This document shows positions 35,165 through 43,426 of a stretch of DNA of 64,000 nucleotides, piece by piece. The DNA is from Streptomyces spinoverrucosus (GTDB lineage Bacteria; Actinomycetota; Actinomycetes; Streptomycetales; Streptomycetaceae), in assembly GCF_015712165.1 (NCBI RefSeq), contig NZ_JADPZX010000001.1, positions 7,021,001-7,085,000 of the forward strand, in the 5' to 3' direction. Below the pieces are notes generated by a model. That model saw only the letters and a list, made by a program, of their open reading frames with translations, made no database searches and had not been told where the DNA came from. Position 1 is the first letter of the stretch, and each line of letters opens with the position of its first letter. A program made the position numbers and the translations under genes.

Positions 35165-35557
35165 TTACGTCCTCTGTTCGGGCCGCTCTTTCACCGGATC
35201 GCCCACTTTGTCCTCCGGTACGGATTCCGTGGAGCCGCCGTCGTCCGCCCTCGGGGGCATCAGCATCGGCGGGGGCGGCACGCTCACGAACGTCGACGGC
35301 AGCGACGGCGCGTTCTCCCGCCCGGCGTTGGCGATCACCACCGCGATATAGGGGAGCACCGCGCCCAGTACCAGCGCCACGATCGCGACATGCCGTTCGA
35401 CGTTCCACAGGGTCGCCGCGAGGATCACCGAGATCGTTCGGACCGACATCGAGATGACGTACCGCCGCTGCCGGCCGCGGACGTCCTCCTGGAGGCCCTG
35501 CCGGGCTCCGGTGATCCGGAACACCTGGCCGTTGCCGTCGCCATGCCTATCCCGCAT
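35165..35557 (-). CDS. DUF3099 domain membrane protein
   Basis: 130 residues. A conserved VFRITGARQGLQEDVRGRQR and RYVISMSVRTISVILAATLW start the DUF3099 domain, with two membrane helices (SVRTISVILAATLW and VAIVALVLGAVLPYIAVVIA). The tail is Pro-rich then acidic-basic. The ATG at 35557 has GGTGGA upstream; a longer frame upstream is Gly/Arg-rich and not protein-like. Conserved in actinomycetes, function unknown. Confidence 0.85.
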   Translation of the reverse strand: MRDRHGDGNGQVFRITGARQGLQEDVRGRQRRYVISMSVRTISVILAATLWNVERHVAIVALVLGAVLPYIAVVIANAGRENAPSLPSTFVSVPPPPMLMPPRADDGGSTESVPEDKVGDPVKERPEQRT

Positions 35558-35800
35558 CACATTCCACCATCCGCCCGCCTCGGACTCTCCCCGGCCCGTC
35601 CCAGCTCGCACCCGGCCGGAACCGGGGCCGGACAGCCTCCACGTTACGCCGCCGCCGCGTCGCCCACGAGAGCGGGTCCCACTCCCGCCTGGGCGAACGC
35701 CGTCGGGCGTAGCGCGCACGGCCGTATCCGACATGCGCCGTACGGCCTACGGGCCGACACTGGGCGTAATGCTCACGTCGAGCCGTACGAGGAGGCAGCC

Positions 35801-36076
35801 ATGGGCTGGTTGTGGGCGATCATCGTGGGATTCGTGCTTGGTCTGATCGCCAAGGCGATCATCCCGGGCAAGCAGCACATCCCACTCTGGCTGACCACCA
35901 TCCTGGGCATGCTGGGAGCCATCGCAGGCAACGCCATCGCCAGGGGCTTCGGTGTCGACGAGACGCCCGGCATCGACTGGAGCCGTCACATCTTCCAGCT
36001 CGTGGCCGCGATCATCATCGTCTTCCTGGGCGACATGGCGTACATGCAGCTCAGGGGCGGCAAACGACGCGCCTGA
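35801..36076 (+). CDS. GlsB/YeaQ/YmgE family stress response membrane protein
   Basis: 91 residues with three short membrane helices: WLWAIIVGFVLGLIAKAIIP, LTTILGMLGAIAGNAIARG and IFQLVAAIIIVFLGDMAYM. The PGK motif after helix 1 (IPGKQHIPLW) is typical of the transglycosylase-associated/GlsB family, small stress-induced inner membrane proteins of unknown mechanism. GAGGAGGCAGCC precedes the ATG. Confidence 0.92.
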   Translation: MGWLWAIIVGFVLGLIAKAIIPGKQHIPLWLTTILGMLGAIAGNAIARGFGVDETPGIDWSRHIFQLVAAIIIVFLGDMAYMQLRGGKRRA

Positions 36077-36092
36077 GACGGCGTACGGCGAA

Positions 36093-36125
36093 CGGGGCGG
36101 CCTCCCCGACAGAAGGGCCACCCCG
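36093..36125. terminator. Hairpin between convergent glsB-like gene and tyrS
   Basis: CGGGGCGGCC pairs with GGGCCACCCCG over about nine pairs with a C-A mismatch and a 12-nt loop, 17 bp after one stop and 23 bp after the other. Confidence 0.5.
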
Positions 36126-36147
36126 CTCGCACACGGTCACGTCCGTG

Positions 36148-37416
36148 TCAGGCGCCCGTGACCTCGACCGCCGCCAGGTTCTTCTTGCCCCGGCGCAGCA
36201 CCAGCCAGCGCCCGTGCAGCAGGTCCTCCTTGGCCGGAACCGCGTCCTCGGAGTCGACCTTCGCGTTGTTCACGTACGCGCCGCCCTCCTTCACCGTGCG
36301 GCGCGCGGCCGACTTGCTGGGCACCAGGCCGACCTCGGCGAACAGGTCCACCACCGGCGCCGGCCCGGCGACCTGGATGTTCGGCACCTCGGACAGGGCC
36401 GCCGCCAGCGTCCGCTCGTCCAGCTCGGCCAGCTCACCCTGCCCGAAGAGGGCCTTCGACGCGGCGATCACGGCGGCCGTCTGGTCGGCGCCGTGCACCA
36501 GCGTCGTCAGCTCCTCGGCCAGTGCACGCTGCGCCGCCCGCGCCTGCGGACGCTCCTCCGTCTGCCTCTCCAGCTCCTCCAGCTCCTCGCGGGACTTGAA
36601 GGACAGGATCCGCATGTACGTCGAGATGTCCCGGTCGTCCACGTTCAGCCAGAACTGGTAGAACGCGTACGGCGTCGTCATCTCCGGGTCGAGCCAGACG
36701 GCGCCGCCCTCGGTCTTGCCGAACTTGGTGCCGTCCGCCTTGGTCATCAGCGGCGTCGCCAGCGCGTGCACACTGGCGTGCGGCTCCAGCTTGTGGATCA
36801 GGTCCAGCCCTGCCGTGAGGTTGCCCCACTGGTCGCTGCCGCCCTGCTGGAGCGTGCAGCCGTACCGCCGGTAGAGCTGCAGGAAGTCCATGCCCTGCAG
36901 GATCTGGTAGCTGAACTCGGTGTAGCTGATGCCCTCGGAGGACTCCAGGCGCCGGGCGACGGAGTCCTTCGTCAGCATCTTGTTGACACGGAAGTGCTTG
37001 CCGATGTCCCGCAGGAACTCGATCGCGGAGAGGCCCTGCGTCCAGTCGAGGTTGTTGACCATCACGGCCGCGTTCTCACCCTCGAAGGACAGGAACGGCT
37101 CGATCTGGTGGCGCAGCTTCTGCACCCAGCCGGCGACCGTCTCCGGGTCGTTCAGCGTGCGCTCCGCCGTGGGGCGCGGGTCGCCGATCAGGCCCGTCGC
37201 GCCGCCCACCAGCGCCAGCGGCCGGTGACCGGCCTGCTGGAGCCGGCGAACGGTGAGCACCTGCACCAGATGCCCCACATGCAACGACGGCGCGGTCGGG
37301 TCGAAGCCGCAATAGAACGTGACGGGACCGTCCGCGAGCGCCTTGCGCAGTGCTTCCTCGTCGGTGGAGAGGGCGAACAGCCCACGCCACTTGAGCTCGT
37401 CGACGATGTCCGTCAC
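36148..37416 (-). CDS. tyrS: Tyrosyl-tRNA synthetase
   Basis: 422 residues, class I aminoacyl-tRNA synthetase of the bacterial TyrRS type. Residues 35-55 hold [20 protein letters not shown] with the HIGH-like [24 protein letters not shown] and the tyrosine-binding [17 protein letters not shown] and [16 protein letters not shown] follow. [14 protein letters not shown] holds the KMSKS-equivalent KFGKT. The C-terminal S4 domain ([20 protein letters not shown]) binds tRNA. No T-box leader is recognised upstream. Confidence 0.97.
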   Translation of the reverse strand: MTDIVDELKWRGLFALSTDEEALRKALADGPVTFYCGFDPTAPSLHVGHLVQVLTVRRLQQAGHRPLALVGGATGLIGDPRPTAERTLNDPETVAGWVQKLRHQIEPFLSFEGENAAVMVNNLDWTQGLSAIEFLRDIGKHFRVNKMLTKDSVARRLESSEGISYTEFSYQILQGMDFLQLYRRYGCTLQQGGSDQWGNLTAGLDLIHKLEPHASVHALATPLMTKADGTKFGKTEGGAVWLDPEMTTPYAFYQFWLNVDDRDISTYMRILSFKSREELEELERQTEERPQARAAQRALAEELTTLVHGADQTAAVIAASKALFGQGELAELDERTLAAALSEVPNIQVAGPAPVVDLFAEVGLVPSKSAARRTVKEGGAYVNNAKVDSEDAVPAKEDLLHGRWLVLRRGKKNLAAVEVTGA

Positions 37417-37473
37417 GGTTCTCGTGTCTCCTTGGATGATCTTCGGGCAGTCGGGTGACCGCCGCCTACGAGG

Positions 37474-38871
37474 TTATACGCCCCGACTGACAGAGCTCAT
37501 GTTGAAATCCGGGATCCGCAGCGGCGGCATCGCGGCCCGGGTGAACCAGTCGTTCCACTCCCGGGGCAACGTCCTCTCCGTGCGCCCCGCCTCCACGGCC
37601 CGGCCCAGCAGCCCGACCGGCGACTCGTTGAACCGGAAGTTGTTCACCTCGCCGGTCACCTCGCCGTTCTCGACGAGGTAGACGCCGTCCCTGGTCAGGC
37701 CGGTCAGCAGCAGGGTCGCCGGGTCGACCTCGCGGATGTACCACAGGCAGGTCAGCAGCAGTCCGCGCTCGGTGCTCGCGACCATCTCGTCCAGGGAGCG
37801 GCCCTCGCCCCCGTTCTCCAGAATCAGGTTGTCGATGCCCGGCGCCAGCGGCAGCCCCGTCATCCCCGCGCTGTGCCGGCTCGTGAGCAGATGCTTCAGC
37901 TCGCCCTCGGCCACCCACTCCGTGGGCGTCAGCGGCAGACCGTTGTCGAACACCGACGAGTCGTCCCCGGAGGAGTGCGCGAGAACGAAGGGCGCCGCCT
38001 CCAGGCCCGGCTCGTTCGGGTCGCTGCGCAGGGTCAGCGGCAGCTCGGTGAGCCGCTCACCCACGCGCGTGCCGCCGCCGGGCTTGGAGAACACCGTCCG
38101 GCCCTCCGCCGCGTCCCGCCCCGACGCCGACCACATCTGGTAGATCAGCAGGTCCGCCACCGCGGTCGGCGGCAGCAGCGTCTCGTACCGCCCGGCGGGC
38201 AGCTCCACGCGCCGCTCGGCCCAGCCGAGGCGTACGGCCAGGTCGGCGTCCAGCGCCGCCGGGTCGACGTCCTTGAAGTCCCGCGTCGACCGGCCGGTCC
38301 ACGCCGAGCGGGTACGGTCGGGCGACTTGGCGTTCAGCTCCAGCGTCCCGTTCGGCTGGTCGTGCCGCAGCCGCAGCCCCGCCGACGTCCCCAGATAGCT
38401 GGACGTCACCTCGTGGTTGGCGAAGCCGTACAGCTCGCGACCGCCCGCACGCGCGCGTGCGAAGGCCTCGCCCAGCGCCGGTGCGAAGTCGGCGAACACG
38501 GCCGACGACGTCTCGGCGGGCGCGTCGGAGAAGTCGGGCGACTGCGGTACGCCCGTCACCAGCGGCTGCGCGTCCTCGGCGGGCCCGGCGCCCCGAGCGG
38601 CGGCCTCCGCGGCCCGCACCAGCGGCTCCAACTCCTCCACGGTCACCGCGGATCGCGACACGACACCCGAGGCCGTGCCCTCCTTGCCGTCGACGGTCGC
38701 GACGACGGTGAGCGTGCGCCCGCGCGTGACGCCGTTCGTGGTCAGCGCGTTGCCCGCCCAGCGCAGGTTGGCGGTCGAGTGCTCGTCGGCGATCACGACA
38801 CAGCCGTCGGCCCGGGACAGCTCCAGGGCACGCTCGACGATCTCGTGCGGCTTGTTCGTCGGGGCGCTCAT
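37474..38871 (-). CDS. TldE/PmbA-type metallopeptidase subunit
   Basis: 465 residues. ALELSRADGCVVIADEHSTA then NLRWAGNALTTNGVTRGRTL start the TldD/PmbA N-terminal domain. The C-terminal domain has LTSRHSAGMTGLPLAPGIDN, LLLTCLWYIREVDPATLLLT, GLTRDGVYLVENGEVTGEVN and NFRFNESPVGLL. The HExxxH zinc motif is absent, as expected for the TldE (PmbA) partner. In E. coli TldD/TldE form a heterodimeric protease that matures microcin B17 and degrades CcdA. Its ATG overlaps the tldD TGA (ATGA), ensuring equal synthesis. Confidence 0.92.
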   Translation of the reverse strand: MSAPTNKPHEIVERALELSRADGCVVIADEHSTANLRWAGNALTTNGVTRGRTLTVVATVDGKEGTASGVVSRSAVTVEELEPLVRAAEAAARGAGPAEDAQPLVTGVPQSPDFSDAPAETSSAVFADFAPALGEAFARARAGGRELYGFANHEVTSSYLGTSAGLRLRHDQPNGTLELNAKSPDRTRSAWTGRSTRDFKDVDPAALDADLAVRLGWAERRVELPAGRYETLLPPTAVADLLIYQMWSASGRDAAEGRTVFSKPGGGTRVGERLTELPLTLRSDPNEPGLEAAPFVLAHSSGDDSSVFDNGLPLTPTEWVAEGELKHLLTSRHSAGMTGLPLAPGIDNLILENGGEGRSLDEMVASTERGLLLTCLWYIREVDPATLLLTGLTRDGVYLVENGEVTGEVNNFRFNESPVGLLGRAVEAGRTERTLPREWNDWFTRAAMPPLRIPDFNMSSVSRGV

Positions 38872-40391
38872 CGACCGGCCTCCTGGGTGGTGTTCAGAAT
38901 GTTGACGCCCCTGAAGAGGGCCGAAGGGCAGCCGTGCGACACGGCCGCGACCTGGCCCGGCTGGGCCTTGCCGCAGTTGAAGGCACCGCCCAGGACGTAC
39001 GTCTGGGGGCCGCCGACGGCCGACATGGAGCCCCAGAAGTCGGTCGTCGTCGCCTGGTAGGCGACGTCCCGCAGCTGACCCGCGAGCCGACCGTTCTCGA
39101 TCCGGAAGAAACGCTGACCGGTGAACTGGAAGTTGTAGCGCTGCATGTCGATCGACCAGGACCGGTCCCCGACGACGTAGATGCCCCGCTCCACGCCCCC
39201 GATGAGATCCTCGGTCGACATCCCGGCCGGGTCCGGCCGCAACGACACGTTGGCCATCCGCTGCACCGGCACATGAGAGGGCGAGTCGGCGTAGGCGCAC
39301 CCGTTGGACCGCTCGAACCCGGTCAGCCGGGCGATCCTGCGGTCGAGCTGGTAGCCGACGAGGGTGCCGTCCTTGACCAGGTCCCAGGACTGCGCCTCGA
39401 CGCCCTCGTCGTCGTACCCGATGGTGGCGAGGCCGTGCTCGGCGGTGCGGTCACCGGTGACGTTCATCAGCTCCGAGCCGTACCTCAGCTTGCCGAGTTG
39501 GTCGAACGTGGCGAAGGAGGTGCCGGCGTAGGCGGCCTCGTAGCCGAGCGCGCGGTCCAGTTCCGTGGCGTGTCCGATGGACTCGTGGATGGTCAGCCAC
39601 AGGTTGGACGGGTCGACGACGAGGTCGTACAGGCCCGGCTCCACGCTCGGCGCGCGCATCTTCTCGGCGAGCAGCTCGGGCAGCCGGTCGAGTTCGGCGT
39701 CCCAGTCCCAGCCGGTGCCCGTGAGGTACTCCCAGCCGCGTCCGACGGGCGGTGCGATGGTGCGCATGGAGTCGAACTCGCCGGTCGACTCGTCGACCGA
39801 CACCGCGGTCAGCTGCGGGTGCAGCCGTACGCGCTGCTGTGTGGTCACGGTCCCGGCCGTGTCGGCGTAGAACTTGTTCTCGTGCACGGTGAGCAGCGAG
39901 GCGTCGACATGGTCCACCCCGTCGGCGCCGAGCAGCCGCTCGCTCCACTCGGTCAGCAGGCCTGACTTCTCCTCGTCGGGCACGGTGAACGGATCGATCT
40001 CGTACGACGAGATCCACGTCCGGTCCGCGTGCACCGGCTCGGCCGCGAGCTCCACCCGCTCCTTTGACCCGGCCGCCCTGATCACCTGCGCGGACAGCTT
40101 CGCCATCGCCACGGCCTGACTCGCCACCCGGGCGGCGGCATCCATGGTCAGGTCCACACCGGACGCGAAGCCCCACGTCCCGCCGTGCACGACCCGTACC
40201 GCGTACCCCAGGTCGGTGGTGTCCGACGACCCGGACGGCTTGCCGTCCCTGAGCCGCCAGGACGCGCTGCGCACCCGCTCCAACCGGAAGTCGGCATGCT
40301 CCGCCCCCAGCGCACGCGCGCGTGCGAGCGCGGCGTCGGCCAGAGCGCGGAGCGGAAGCGCCGTGAAGGCTTCGTCGATGGTATGAGGCAC
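38868..40391 (-). CDS. tldD: TldD-type zinc metallopeptidase subunit
   Basis: 507 residues. The zinc motif HESIGH lies in LWLTIHESIGHATELDRALG, which identifies the catalytic TldD subunit. Other TldD blocks are YAVRVVHGGTWGFASGVDLT, DEGVEAQSWDLVKDGTLVGY, DLIGGVERGIYVVGDRSWSI and YVLGGAFNCGKAQPGQVAAV with its Gly/Cys substrate-site region. Pairs of this type process peptides, including some RiPP precursors; no precursor peptide gene is recognisable nearby. It is first gene of the two-gene unit, divergent from fabG across 251 bp. Confidence 0.93.
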   Translation of the reverse strand: MPHTIDEAFTALPLRALADAALARARALGAEHADFRLERVRSASWRLRDGKPSGSSDTTDLGYAVRVVHGGTWGFASGVDLTMDAAARVASQAVAMAKLSAQVIRAAGSKERVELAAEPVHADRTWISSYEIDPFTVPDEEKSGLLTEWSERLLGADGVDHVDASLLTVHENKFYADTAGTVTTQQRVRLHPQLTAVSVDESTGEFDSMRTIAPPVGRGWEYLTGTGWDWDAELDRLPELLAEKMRAPSVEPGLYDLVVDPSNLWLTIHESIGHATELDRALGYEAAYAGTSFATFDQLGKLRYGSELMNVTGDRTAEHGLATIGYDDEGVEAQSWDLVKDGTLVGYQLDRRIARLTGFERSNGCAYADSPSHVPVQRMANVSLRPDPAGMSTEDLIGGVERGIYVVGDRSWSIDMQRYNFQFTGQRFFRIENGRLAGQLRDVAYQATTTDFWGSMSAVGGPQTYVLGGAFNCGKAQPGQVAAVSHGCPSALFRGVNILNTTQEAGR

Positions 40392-40495
40392 CGAGGTCTC
40401 CCTGCTGTCGTCGCCTGTCGGGTCCGATCATGTCGCGCGAGCGGTCCCGCGGACCACACGTTTCCGCCGGGAGAACGCGACTTTCTGTAGGGATT

Positions 40496-40523
40496 CGACA
40501 GTGCCGCCCCTGTGCCACTGTCG
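40496..40523. promoter_or_regulatory. Inverted repeat in tldD/fabG divergent gap
   Basis: CGACAGTG and CACTGTCG form a perfect 8-bp inverted repeat with a 12-nt spacer, flanked by GGGATT and a partial complement farther out. It lies 120 bp before the fabG start and about 105 bp before tldD, where an operator for either promoter would be expected. A transcribed hairpin is an alternative. Confidence 0.4.
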
Positions 40524-40642
40524 GTGCCCGAATGTCCCACGTCGCGGCCGGACCGATAGGTTTTCGGTGAAGCCGCCTGTCATCGCTGCCTGTCCACGGG
40601 TGCTCGGGCGGGGTACCAGACCGCTATCGAAAGGGTGATCCG

Positions 40643-41347
40643 TTGAGCCGATCGGTTCTCGTCACCGGAGGCAACCGGGGCATCGGCCTCGCCATCGCCC
40701 GCGCTTTCGCCGACGCCGGCGACAAGGTCGCGATCACATACCGCTCGGGTGAGCCGCCGGCCGGTTTCCTCGCCGTCAAGTGCGACATCACCGACCCCGA
40801 ACAGGTGGAGCAGGCCTACAAGGAGATCGAGGCCGAGCACGGCTCCGTCGAGGTCCTGGTCGCCAACGCCGGCGTCACCAAGGACCAGCTCCTGATGCGG
40901 ATGTCCGAGGAGGACTTCACCTCGGTCATCGACACCAACCTCACCGGCACCTTCCGGGTCGTCAAGCGGGCCAACCGCGGCATGCTGCGCGCCAAGAAGG
41001 GCCGGGTCGTCCTGATCTCGTCGGTGGTCGGGCTGCTCGGCTCGGCGGGCCAGGCGAACTACGCCGCCTCCAAGGCCGCGCTGGTCGGCTTCGCGCGCTC
41101 CCTCGCCCGTGAGCTGGGCTCGCGCAACATCACCTTCAACGTCGTCGCGCCGGGCTTCGTCGACACCGACATGACCCAGGCGCTGACCGACGAGCAGCGC
41201 TCGAACATCGTGTCGCAGGTGCCGCTCGGCCGTTACGCGCAGCCCGAGGAGATCGCCGCGACGGTGCGGTTCCTCGCCTCGGACGACGCCTCGTACATCA
41301 CTGGAGCCGTCATCCCCGTAGACGGCGGACTGGGAATGGGTCACTGA
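40643..41347 (+). CDS. fabG: 3-oxoacyl-[acyl-carrier-protein] reductase FabG
   Basis: 234 residues. NADPH-dependent reduction of beta-ketoacyl-ACP in type II fatty acid synthesis. TGGNRGIG near residue 8 binds the cofactor. VLVANAGVTKD replaces NNAG as in MabA-like proteins, ISSVVGLLGSAGQANYAASK holds the catalytic Ser, Tyr and Lys, and the end SYITGAVIPVDGGLGMGH is FabG-like. TTG at 40643 is chosen since AAAGGG lies 5 nt upstream. Six bp separate it from fabI, as in the mabA-inhA operon of mycobacteria. Confidence 0.95.
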   Translation: MSRSVLVTGGNRGIGLAIARAFADAGDKVAITYRSGEPPAGFLAVKCDITDPEQVEQAYKEIEAEHGSVEVLVANAGVTKDQLLMRMSEEDFTSVIDTNLTGTFRVVKRANRGMLRAKKGRVVLISSVVGLLGSAGQANYAASKAALVGFARSLARELGSRNITFNVVAPGFVDTDMTQALTDEQRSNIVSQVPLGRYAQPEEIAATVRFLASDDASYITGAVIPVDGGLGMGH

Positions 41348-41352
41348 TCACC

Positions 41353-42120
41353 ATGAGCGGAATTCTCGAGGGCAAGCGCGTCCTGATCACCGGTGTGCTG
41401 ACGGAGGCCTCCATCGCCTTCCACGCCGCGAAGCTGGCCCAGGAGCAGGGCGCCGAGGTCATCCTGACCGCGTTCCCGCGGCCCACGCTGACCGAGCGCA
41501 TCGCCAAGAAGCTCCCCAAGCCCACCAAGGTCATCGAGCTCGACGTGACCAACGACGAGCACCTCGGCCGCCTCGCGGACGTCGTCGGCGAGGAGCTGGG
41601 CGGCCTGGACGGCGTCGTGCACTCCATCGGCTTCGCGCCGCAGGACGCGCTCGGCGGCAACTTCCTCAACACGCCGTTCGAGTCGGTCGCCACGGCCATG
41701 CACGTCTCGGCGTACTCCCTGAAGTCGCTGACCATGGCCTGTCTGCCGCTGATGCAGAACGGCGGCTCGGTCGTGGGTCTCACCTTCGACGCGCAGTTCG
41801 CCTGGCCGCAGTACGACTGGATGGGCCCGGCCAAGGCCGCCCTGGAGGCCACCAACCGCTACATGGCGCGTGACCTGGGCAAGCAGAACATCCGCTGCAA
41901 CCTCATCTCGGCGGGCCCGCTCGGCTCCATGGCCGCCAAGTCCATCCCGGGCTTCAGCGAACTGGCGTCCGTGTGGGACAACCGCTCCCCGCTGGAGTGG
42001 GACCTGAAGGACCCGGAGCCGGCCGGCCGCGGTGTCGTCGCCCTGCTGAGCGACTGGTTCCCGAAGACGACGGGCGAGATCATCCACGTGGACGGCGGTC
42101 TGCACGCCATCGGCGCCTGA
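41353..42120 (+). CDS. fabI: Enoyl-[acyl-carrier-protein] reductase FabI (NADH), InhA type
   Basis: 255 residues catalysing the last step of each fatty acid elongation cycle. ILEGKRVLITGVLTEASIAF is the atypical glycine-poor cofactor motif of FabI/InhA. VVHSIGFAPQDALGG follows, and the active-site region is FAWPQYDWMGPAKAALEATN with the Tyr-x6-Lys pair. GDW-like LLSDWFPKTTGEIIHVDGGL ends it. It lies 5 bp after fabG and is followed by a terminator hairpin, so the operon is fabG-fabI. Confidence 0.96.
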   Translation: MSGILEGKRVLITGVLTEASIAFHAAKLAQEQGAEVILTAFPRPTLTERIAKKLPKPTKVIELDVTNDEHLGRLADVVGEELGGLDGVVHSIGFAPQDALGGNFLNTPFESVATAMHVSAYSLKSLTMACLPLMQNGGSVVGLTFDAQFAWPQYDWMGPAKAALEATNRYMARDLGKQNIRCNLISAGPLGSMAAKSIPGFSELASVWDNRSPLEWDLKDPEPAGRGVVALLSDWFPKTTGEIIHVDGGLHAIGA

Positions 42121-42174
42121 TCGATCGTTCACCGGGTGATCACCTGATCACCTGATCACCTGAACACTGCTGAT

Positions 42175-42208
42175 CAAGGGCTCGCATCCAGCCGGGTGCG
42201 GGCCCTTG
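42175..42208 (+). terminator. Hairpin terminator after fabI
   Basis: AAGGGC-CGCA and TGCG-GCCCTT pair around a short loop, 55 bp beyond the fabI stop. Between stop and hairpin TGATCACC is repeated three times (42137-42161). Confidence 0.75.
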
Positions 42209-42317
42209 GCGTGTCCCCCGTTCGGCCTATCCGGCCGGGCGGGAGCGGCGGGCGGCCGGGCACCCTGGAATCGCGTCACCACGCGTCCCTCCCCAGCACG
42301 GCCGAGGAGGTCCCCTT

Positions 42318-42674
42318 GTGCGCCTGTACCGCTGCCTGGCCTCAGTGACCGTCGCCGTGACTCTCGTGCTGTCCGCGCCGTACGACGCGCTGTCGCACGT
42401 GCGCGTGGTGGCCGGGGAACCGGAGGAGGATCCGCCACCGTTCGGCGCCGCGTGCCGCACCAGAATCGAGGGCTCCCATGTGGTCGCCCACTGCCACAAC
42501 CCCTATGTGGACATCGATCGGGTCCGCCTGCACATCGAGTGCGACCGGTGGTGGGACCTGGACACCGACAGTGCCCCCGTGGACGCCGAGCCCGCGATGA
42601 CCGTGCGCCTGACCGGCCGCTGCTGGAAGGAAGTCCGCTCGGCGTGGATCAGCCACCAGAACCGGGGGAGCTGA
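42318..42674 (+). CDS. Small secreted hypothetical protein
   Basis: 118 residues. An N-terminal signal peptide (RLYRCLASVTVAVTLVLSAP) precedes a mature part with four cysteines spaced in pairs (ACRTRIEG, AHCHNPYVDIDRV, HIECDRWW, GRCWKEVRSAW), probably two disulphides. VDIDRVRLHIECDRWWDLDT suggests a small beta-sandwich. The family is not recognised. GAGGAGGTCC precedes the GTG start. The 3' end overlaps the convergent GntR gene by 26 bp. Confidence 0.8.
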   Translation: MRLYRCLASVTVAVTLVLSAPYDALSHVRVVAGEPEEDPPPFGAACRTRIEGSHVVAHCHNPYVDIDRVRLHIECDRWWDLDTDSAPVDAEPAMTVRLTGRCWKEVRSAWISHQNRGS

Positions 42675-43344
42675 ACCGCCCGGGGCGGCACTGGAACGGA
42701 TAGCTCGCCGCCTCCGTCGCCGCCGTCCCGGCGTCGCCCGCGTGGATGGCGTCGAGGAGCCGGCCATGATCCATGTACGTCTCCGGGGTCAGCTCCTCGC
42801 CGACGTCCTCGCGCAGCCAGTCCCGCAGCACCTCGCCCAGATCGGCGTACATCGCGGTCATCACGTCGTTGTGGGAGGCGGCCACGACGGCCAGGTGGAA
42901 GGTGGTGTCCGCCGCGACGAACGCCTCCGCGTCACCCGACTCCCACGCCTCCTCACGCCGCACCAGCAGCGCGTCGAGCTGCTTGAGATCCTTCTCCGTG
43001 CGCCGCTCGGCGGCCAGCTTCGCGGCGGCCGACTCCAGCGTGGAGCGCAGCTCGGCGATGTGCCGGGGGTCGGCGCCGGCGAAACGGCGGTGCATCACGC
43101 CGGCCAGCTCACTGGTGGCCACGACGTACGTGCCGGAGCCCTGGCGGATGTCCAGCAGGCCGTTGTGCGCCAGCGCCCGGACGGCCTCGCGGACCGTGTT
43201 GCGGGCCACCCCGAGCTGTTCGACCAGCTCGGGCTCCGTCGGGATGCGCGAGCCGACCGGCCACTCACCCGACGCGATCTGGTTGCGCAGCTCGGCGATG
43301 ACCTGCTCGGACAGCGCCGAACGGCGGGGATGGCTCAGGGGCAT
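42649..43344 (-). CDS. FadR-subfamily GntR transcriptional regulator
   Basis: 231 residues. Winged HTH at residues 8-75: LSEQVIAELRNQIASGEWPV then IPTEPELVEQLGVARNTVRE and GLLDIRQGSGTYVV, the GntR signature. The C-terminal FCD domain (about 95-215) shows AELRSTLESAAAKLAAERRT, FVAADTTFHLAVVAASHNDV (Asp and His metal-ligand positions) and YMDHGRLLDAIHAGDAGTAA (His ligands). It is divergent from an MFS exporter gene, with an inverted repeat in the 82-bp gap, so it probably represses that gene and itself in response to a small acid. Confidence 0.93.
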   Translation of the reverse strand: MPLSHPRRSALSEQVIAELRNQIASGEWPVGSRIPTEPELVEQLGVARNTVREAVRALAHNGLLDIRQGSGTYVVATSELAGVMHRRFAGADPRHIAELRSTLESAAAKLAAERRTEKDLKQLDALLVRREEAWESGDAEAFVAADTTFHLAVVAASHNDVMTAMYADLGEVLRDWLREDVGEELTPETYMDHGRLLDAIHAGDAGTAATEAASYPFQCRPGRFSSPGSGG

Positions 43345-43398
43345 GGCACACCTTCGCACGGGAACGGCGGCCGCGGACCGCACCGGGATGGACAGCCA

Positions 43399-43419
43399 AT
43401 CATCCCATGATTCTATGAT
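43399..43419. promoter_or_regulatory. GntR operator candidate overlapping MFS -10
   Basis: ATCATCCCATGAT (43399-43411) is a perfect 5-bp inverted repeat with a 3-bp centre, followed by a third ATGAT at 43415-43419. TATGAT (43414-43419) is a canonical -10 ending 7 nt before the ATG at 43427, consistent with a leaderless transcript. Binding here would block the promoter. Confidence 0.6.
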
Positions 43420-43426
43420 GGGCGGC

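Noticed and set aside
42137..42161. Triple TGATCACC as a regulatory array
   Set aside because: It lies between the fabI stop and its terminator; too short and placed at a 3' end, so probably slippage.
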